Below are positions 21,179 through 25,808 of a DNA stretch of 25,808 nucleotides, piece by piece. The notes below the pieces were generated by a model. The model ran no database searches and was not told the origin of the DNA. It worked only from the letters and a program-made list of their open reading frames with translations. The number at the start of each line of letters is the position of its first letter. The stretch's first letter is position 1. Origin of the DNA: JAFARZ01 sp035651595 (GTDB lineage Bacteria > Actinomycetota > Actinomycetes > Streptosporangiales > Streptosporangiaceae). The stretch is taken from assembly GCA_035651595.1 (NCBI GenBank), contig DASRFJ010000279.1, positions 1 through 25,808 of the forward strand, read 5' to 3'. Position numbers and translations under genes: made by a program.

Positions 21179-22261
21179 CTAGGCGAGTCCGAGGGCGGCC
21201 GCGGCGGCGGCGGAGTCGGCGGCGATCGTGGCGGGGGCGGGCGCGCCGGACAGCGCCCAGTCGGGGTCCTTCAGGCCGTTGCCGGTGACCGTGCACACGA
21301 CGCGCGATCCGGCCGGGATCCGGCCGTCGGCGGTGCACGACAGCAACCCGGCCACGCTCGCCGACGAACCGAGCTCGCCGAAAACCGCCTCGTCCCGAGC
21401 CAGGATCCGGTACGCCGCCAGGATCTCCCGGTCGGTCACCTTGTCGATGACGCCCCCGGACTCGTCGCGCGCCGCTTCGGCGGAGGTCCACGACGCCGGA
21501 TTGCCGATCCGGATCGCGGTCGCGATCGTCTGGGGCCGGAGCACCGGGGCGCCGGAAACGATCGGCGCCGCCCCGCTCGCCTGGAAGCCGAACATCCGGG
21601 GCCGCCGGGACGACACACCCGCGGCGGAATACTCTTTGTAGCCCATCCAGTACGCGGTGATGTTCCCCGCGTTGCCAACCGGCAGGCAGTGCACGTCGGG
21701 CGCGTCGGCGAGCTCGTCCACGATCTCGAAGGCGGCGGTCTTCTGGCCCTGGATCCGGTCCGGGTTGACGGAGTTGACCAGGGCCACCGGGTACTCGATC
21801 GCGAGCTTGCGGGCCAACTCGAGGCAGTCGTCGAACGACCCGTCGACCTGCAACAGCCGGGCGCCGTGCACCAGCGCCTGGGCGAGCTTGCCGATCGCGA
21901 TCTTGCCGCGCGGCACGAGCACGGCGCAGGTGATGCCCGCCCGGGCGGCGTACGCCGCGGCGCTGGCGCTGGTGTTGCCGGTGGACGCGCAGATCACCGC
22001 CTTGGCGCCCGCCTCAACGGCCTTGCTCAACGCGACCGTCATGCCGCGGTCCTTGAACGAGCCGGTCGGGTTGCCGCCCTCGACCTTGAGGTACACATCG
22101 CACCCGGTCCGGGCGGACAAAGACGGCGCGGGCAGCAGCGGCGTGCCGCCCTCATGCAGCGTCACCACCGGAGTCGACGCGGTGACCGGCAGCCGGTCCC
22201 GGTACTCGTTGATCACGCCACGCCACGCACGGGCCTTGGCTGCGGAGGAGATGACGGTCAC
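21179..22261 (-). CDS. thrC: Threonine synthase, 360 aa
   Basis: PLP enzyme that turns O-phosphohomoserine into threonine. Seen: the PLP lysine Lys70 in N-P-T-G-S-F-K-D-R-G-M, the A-S-T-G-N-T-S-A-S phosphate/substrate loop at about residues 92-100, G-N-A-G-N-I-T-A-Y-W near 200, and the C-terminal glycine-rich S-S-A-S-V-A-G. Length is typical for the short actinobacterial type. GTG 22261 overlaps the hom TGA (GTGA). In the usual E-P-x-S-A-A-S block this protein has E-L-G-S-S-A-S, a small divergence. Confidence 0.95.
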   Translation of the reverse strand: MTVISSAAKARAWRGVINEYRDRLPVTASTPVVTLHEGGTPLLPAPSLSARTGCDVYLKVEGGNPTGSFKDRGMTVALSKAVEAGAKAVICASTGNTSASAAAYAARAGITCAVLVPRGKIAIGKLAQALVHGARLLQVDGSFDDCLELARKLAIEYPVALVNSVNPDRIQGQKTAAFEIVDELADAPDVHCLPVGNAGNITAYWMGYKEYSAAGVSSRRPRMFGFQASGAAPIVSGAPVLRPQTIATAIRIGNPASWTSAEAARDESGGVIDKVTDREILAAYRILARDEAVFGELGSSASVAGLLSCTADGRIPAGSRVVCTVTGNGLKDPDWALSGAPAPATIAADSAAAAAALGLA

Positions 22262-23562
22262 TCCTCTTCCCCTTCCACTCGCATCACGCTGGCCACCGCG
22301 CGCACCATGGGCAGCGCCTCCAAGTCACGGATCGTCGCGCTCAACGCCGCGTCCCGCGCGGTGTGCGTCACGATCATCAGCTGCGCCTCGTCGCCCCGGC
22401 TGGTCTGGCGGACCGCCTGGATCGACACGTTGTGCCTGGCGTACGCCTCGGCAACCGGCGCGAGCACGCCCGGCCGGTCGTCCACGTCCAGGGACACGTG
22501 GTACCTGGTCAGGGTCTCCCCCATCGGCAGCACGGGCAGGCCCGCGTAGGTCGACGCGTCCGGCCCGCGGGTGCCGGCCAGCCGGTTCCTGGCGACCGCG
22601 ACGATGTCGCCGAGCACGGCGCTCGCGGTCGGCGTGCCGCCCGCGCCGGCCCCGTAGAACATGAGCTGCCCGGCCGACGAGGCCTCGACGAACACCGCGT
22701 TGTACGCCCCGCCGACCGCGGCGAGCGGGTGGCTGCGCGGGATCATCGCCGGGTGCACCCTCACCGAGACGCCAGAAACGCCGACCCGCTCGCAGATCGC
22801 GAGCAGCTTGACCACCCGGCCCAGCGTCCGGGCGCTGGCGATGTCGGCGGCGCTGACTTCGGCGATGCCTTCGCGGTGCACGTCGGCGGCGGTGACCGGG
22901 CTGTGGAACGCCAGGCCGGCCAGGATCGCCGCCTTAGCCGCGGCGTCGAAGCCCTCCACGTCCGCGGTCGGGTCGGCCTCGGCGTAGCCGAGCGACTGGG
23001 CCTCCTCCAGCGACTCGGCGAAGCCGGCGCCCGAGGTGTCCATGCGGTCCAGGATGTAGTTGGTCGTCCCGTTGACGATGCCGAGGACCTTCCGGACGGT
23101 GTCCCCGGCCAGCGACTCACGCAGCGGCCGCAGCAGCGGGATCGCGCCGGCCACGGAGGCCTCGTAGTACACGTCCGCGCCGAACTCCCGTGCGGCCCCG
23201 TAGATGTCCGCACCGTTCTCCGCGAGCAGGGCCTTGTTCGCGGTGACCACGGACTTGCCGTTTTTCATGGCGGCGAGCAGCAGCGACCTGGCGGGCTCGA
23301 TGCCGCCGATGACCTCTACCACGATATCCACGTCGGGCCTGGTCACCAGGCCGCTGGCGTCGGTGGTGAGCAGGTCGCGGTCGATACCTGGCCGGGGGTG
23401 GTTCACCCGCCGGACCGCGATGCCGGCCAGTTCGATGCGCGCCCCGACCCGGTTGGCGAGTTCGTCGGCCTGCTCGTCGAGCAGCCGCGCCACCTGCGAC
23501 CCGACCGATCCGCAGCCGAGCAGAGCGACCTTCAGTACCGCCGGTTTCTGTCGCACAGTCAT
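22258..23562 (-). CDS. hom: Homoserine dehydrogenase, 434 aa
   Basis: Reduces aspartate semialdehyde to homoserine with NAD(P)H. Seen: Rossmann motif V-A-L-L-G-C-G-S-V-G-S at about residues 12-22, V-V-T-A-N-K-A-L-L near 115, G-I-V-N-G-T-T-N-Y-I-L near 180, and the catalytic D-P-T-A-D-V-E-G-F-D-A-A-A-K segment after it. A C-terminal ACT domain (from about residue 350, Y-H-V-S-L-D-V-D-D-R-P-G-V-L) is where threonine feedback acts in this family. ATG 23562 overlaps the lysA TGA (ATGA); longer upstream starts only shadow lysA. Confidence 0.95.
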   Translation of the reverse strand: MTVRQKPAVLKVALLGCGSVGSQVARLLDEQADELANRVGARIELAGIAVRRVNHPRPGIDRDLLTTDASGLVTRPDVDIVVEVIGGIEPARSLLLAAMKNGKSVVTANKALLAENGADIYGAAREFGADVYYEASVAGAIPLLRPLRESLAGDTVRKVLGIVNGTTNYILDRMDTSGAGFAESLEEAQSLGYAEADPTADVEGFDAAAKAAILAGLAFHSPVTAADVHREGIAEVSAADIASARTLGRVVKLLAICERVGVSGVSVRVHPAMIPRSHPLAAVGGAYNAVFVEASSAGQLMFYGAGAGGTPTASAVLGDIVAVARNRLAGTRGPDASTYAGLPVLPMGETLTRYHVSLDVDDRPGVLAPVAEAYARHNVSIQAVRQTSRGDEAQLMIVTHTARDAALSATIRDLEALPMVRAVASVMRVEGEEE

Positions 23563-24953
23563 CCGACGTCCAAACCCAGCAGGTCGTCCAGCGTCTCGCG
23601 GCGGACGATCACCTGGTCCGTCCCGTCGCGCACCGCGACCACGGCGGGCCGCATCACGTGGTTGTAGTTGCTGGCCAGCGACCGGCAGTACGCCCCGGTG
23701 GCGGCGACAGCGATCAGGTCGCCGGGCGCCAGGTCGGCGGGCAGCCACGCGTGGCGCACCACGATGTCACCGCTCTCGCAGTGCTTGCCGACCACGCGGG
23801 ACAGCATCGGCGGCGCGTCGCTGGACCGCGACGCCAGCGCGCAGACGTACGAGGCGTCGTACAGTGCGGTGCGGATATTGTCGCTCATCCCGCCGTCCAC
23901 GCTCACGTACGTGCGCAGTCCGTCCACATCCTTGATCGTCCCGACCGTATAAAGCGTGACCGTCGACGGCCCGATGATCGCCCGTCCGGGCTCGACGGTG
24001 AGCCGCGGCCTGGTCAGCCCGGCGGTCCGGCATTGCGAGTCGACGATGTCGAGCAGGCTCTGCGCCAGCTTCTTGACCTCGGGCGGGTCGTCTTCGTCGG
24101 TGTAGGCGATGCCGAACCCGCCGCCCAGATCGAGTTCCTCGATGTCCACGCCATGCTCGTTGCGAACCCGGACCGCCAGCTCCAGCACCCGATGCGCGGC
24201 GACCTCGAAGCCGGCCGCGTCGAAGATCTGCGAGCCGATGTGCGAGTGCAGGCCGGCGAAGTTCAGGTCGGGGCAGGCCAGCACGCGCCGCACCGCCTCG
24301 TCGGCGGCGCCGCTGGCCAGCGAGAAGCCGAACTTCTGGTCGTCGTGCGCGGTGGCCATGAACTCGTGCGTGTGCGCCTCGACCCCGGTGGTGACCCTTA
24401 CCAGGACCCGCGGCCTGTTTGCCGCTCCCCCCGCGACGAACGCCAGCCTGGCCAGTTCCTCGAATGAGTCAAGCACGATGTGCCCTACCCCGGCGGCCAC
24501 GGCACGGGTCAGTTCCTCCAGCGACTTGTTGTTGCCGTGCAGCGTGATCTCGTTTGGCGGGACCCCGGCCGACAGTGCGGTCTCGAGTTCGCCGCCGGTG
24601 CAGACGTCGACCCCCAGGCCTTCGGCGCTGACCCAGCGGAGAACGGCGCGGGAGCAGAAGGCCTTCGCGGCATAGCACACCTGCGCGTCCGGCCCGAACG
24701 CCGCCACGTACTCCCGGCACCTGGACCGCACATCGGCCTCGTCGCAGACGTACAGCGGGGTGCCGTGCCTGGCTGCCAGCCCGCGCACGTCCATGCCACC
24801 TATCGTCAGCGCGCCCGTCTCGGCCTGCCGCCACGTCCCGCGCGGCCAGATCGCCGCGTCAAGCGTGTTCAGGCTGGCGGGCGCCGCCGGCGGATGGTCG
24901 GCAGGCAGCACGTCGCCATGGCGCGGCCCAGCCGGGTGGGCGACACGGCTCAT
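23559..24953 (-). CDS. lysA: Diaminopimelate decarboxylase, 464 aa
   Basis: PLP enzyme for the last step of lysine synthesis. Seen: the PLP lysine Lys97 in C-Y-A-A-K-A-F, G-L-H-S-H-I-G-S-Q near residue 245, the G-G-G-F-G phosphate loop near 285, E-P-G-R-A, and the C-E-S-G-D active-site motif near 395. Length is normal. ATG 24953 has GAGGG 8 nt upstream. Placed between nrtL and hom in the conserved actinomycete order; its stop overlaps hom. Confidence 0.95.
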   Translation of the reverse strand: MSRVAHPAGPRHGDVLPADHPPAAPASLNTLDAAIWPRGTWRQAETGALTIGGMDVRGLAARHGTPLYVCDEADVRSRCREYVAAFGPDAQVCYAAKAFCSRAVLRWVSAEGLGVDVCTGGELETALSAGVPPNEITLHGNNKSLEELTRAVAAGVGHIVLDSFEELARLAFVAGGAANRPRVLVRVTTGVEAHTHEFMATAHDDQKFGFSLASGAADEAVRRVLACPDLNFAGLHSHIGSQIFDAAGFEVAAHRVLELAVRVRNEHGVDIEELDLGGGFGIAYTDEDDPPEVKKLAQSLLDIVDSQCRTAGLTRPRLTVEPGRAIIGPSTVTLYTVGTIKDVDGLRTYVSVDGGMSDNIRTALYDASYVCALASRSSDAPPMLSRVVGKHCESGDIVVRHAWLPADLAPGDLIAVAATGAYCRSLASNYNHVMRPAVVAVRDGTDQVIVRRETLDDLLGLDVG

Positions 24954-24965
24954 GGAGCGATCCCT

Positions 24966-25001
24966 CTCGGTCTAGATGCGATCCTCGGTCTAGATGCGAT
25001 C
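24966..25001. repeat. 18-bp perfect tandem duplication at the nrtL stop
   Basis: CTCGGTCTAGATGCGATC occurs twice without a gap (24966-24983 and 24984-25001). On the minus strand each copy encodes D-R-I-stop in the nrtL frame, so the end of nrtL and its stop codon are duplicated in frame in the short gap before lysA. Confidence 0.85.
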
Positions 25002-25808
25002 TGGCGCGGTGATCCCGAGCAGCCCAAGGCTCGCCGCGAGCCCGGTGCGGGCCGCTCGGGCAAGCCACAGCCTTTCGGGGCTTACGGCCGGGCCGGTGGT
25101 GAAACCAGTCGTGCTCATGGTGTCAATTGTCTTCGTCGCCAGCGTGTCAACGTACCGGGCGAACTCGTCGGGTCGCCCGCGGCGCGCGGCCACGGCGACC
25201 CGTTCCGGGAGCCACGACAGCGCGTCGAGGAGAACCAGCTCCCCCGGTTCGGTGAGCCGGCTCGGGCGGAATCCTGCGGCACTTGTCGCTCCGGGTTCGG
25301 TCCCCGCCCAGCGCAGCACGGCAGCGGCGGCGGCATGCGCGTACCGAACAGCATAGGCGGGATTGCCCAGCACGTGCCGCGCCGTCCGCCGCGGGTCCGG
25401 CGGCTTCGCGCCCGGGCGCATGCTCGCGAGCGCGAACCGGACCGCGTCAACCCCGGCAAATTCAAGTGCCTTTTCTACCGAACGATCGGTGGTTTCAGTT
25501 TTTGCCGTCTCTTCTCGCGGTTGCGGGCCGAGCGTCGCGCCGGCCGCCCGGGCCAGGTTTCTTGTCAGTTCCCTAGCGAGGGCGGCGCGGGCGGTCTCCC
25601 AGTCCGGGGCGTTGTTCAGGTCGGCCGGTTGCGCGTCCGGCACAGTCATGCCGTGCAGCGCGTCGCTCGTGATTCCGTTCGTGGCGACGTCGACCGCCAC
25701 GCGCGCGAGCGCATCGTGCGTCAGCGAGACGGTGACGTATTCGTTACTTATAGTTACCGATTCGATACGAGGGTCGCGGCCGAGTTCGACTGCGGCGGCT
25801 CCCGCCGC
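24990..25808 (-). CDS. nrtL: ArgS-related anticodon-binding protein NrtL (5' end outside window)
   Basis: 272 codons visible, continuing past the window edge. Seen: a C-terminal DALR-type anticodon-binding domain (G-V-D-A-V-R-F-A-L-A-S, then N-P-A-Y-A-V-R-Y-A-H-A) and, about 110 residues before it, a segment (V-T-I-S-N-E-Y-V-T-V-S-L-T) like the end of the ArgS N-terminal domain. The roughly 270-residue catalytic core with HIGH and KMSKS motifs does not fit in between and is absent. This matches the synthetase-like NrtL proteins found upstream of lysA in Streptomyces; mycobacteria have true argS at this place. Function unknown. The 3' end carries an 18-bp tandem duplication. Confidence 0.75.
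   Translation of the reverse strand, partial: AAGAAAVELGRDPRIESVTISNEYVTVSLTHDALARVAVDVATNGITSDALHGMTVPDAQPADLNNAPDWETARAALARELTRNLARAAGATLGPQPREETAKTETTDRSVEKALEFAGVDAVRFALASMRPGAKPPDPRRTARHVLGNPAYAVRYAHAAAAAVLRWAGTEPGATSAAGFRPSRLTEPGELVLLDALSWLPERVAVAARRGRPDEFARYVDTLATKTIDTMSTTGFTTGPAVSPERLWLARAARTGLAASLGLLGITAPDRI

Noticed and set aside
23563..23748. N-terminal extension of hom
   Set aside because: Shadow of the lysA 3' end; ATG 23562 with the ATGA overlap fits the family start.
24954..24989. Lysine riboswitch ahead of lysA
   Set aside because: The gap after nrtL is only 36 bp, too short for that element, and no such sequence was seen.
1..25808. tRNA or rRNA genes
   Set aside because: No cloverleaf arms with GTTCGA-type T-loops and CCA-proximal stems, and no rRNA sequence, were recognised on either strand.

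Overview
The window is chromosomal DNA from a high-GC actinomycete. The GC content is very high, GTG starts are common, Shine-Dalgarno sequences are purine-rich, and start/stop codons of neighbouring genes often overlap. The gene order nrtL-lysA-hom-thrC-thrB-rho-rpmE-prfA-prmC-tsaC-wecA-atp operon-DUF2550-cobalamin adenosyltransferase is the conserved block known from Streptomyces and related actinomycetes. The genus cannot be named from the sequence alone.

Layout. 14-3075: a PduO-type adenosyltransferase, then a small accessory cassette in which a MarR regulator (minus) diverges from a translationally coupled WrbA quinone reductase and a DHA2-type efflux pump (plus). A symmetric operator lies between them. 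3055-11194 (minus): DUF2550 and the complete F-type ATP synthase operon, atpI-atpZ-like-B-E-F-H-A-G-D-C. 11195-12169: a gene-free stretch holding a Rex-like operator, a TIR-bounded MITE-like element with a very long internal stem-loop, and the wecA terminator. 12170-17132 (minus): wecA with an unusual hexapeptide-repeat tail, tsaC, prmC, prfA, rpmE. 17231-19473 (minus): rho, preceded by a short coupled leader ORF. 19698-25808 (minus): the aspartate-family pathway genes thrB, thrC, hom, lysA and, running off the window, nrtL. A 428-bp repeat-rich gap separates thrC from thrB.

How the genes work together. The atp cluster makes the proton-driven ATP synthase. rho, rpmE, prfA, prmC and tsaC serve transcription termination, the ribosome, translation release and tRNA t6A modification. 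wecA starts polyprenyl-linked glycan synthesis. lysA, hom, thrC and thrB make lysine and threonine. The MarR-WrbA-MFS group looks like a quinone or electrophile defence module (inference).

The core genes are ordinary. The most unusual material is between genes: (i) a 334-bp element (11673-12006) with matching imperfect terminal inverted repeats, whose tip sequence recurs as a perfect 53-bp palindrome between thrC and thrB; (ii) an 82-nt stem-loop inside that element which pairs better as minus-strand RNA; (iii) a 26-codon leader ORF whose stop overlaps the rho start; (iv) alternative hairpins ahead of prfA; (v) a MarR frame with no stop codon in the window.
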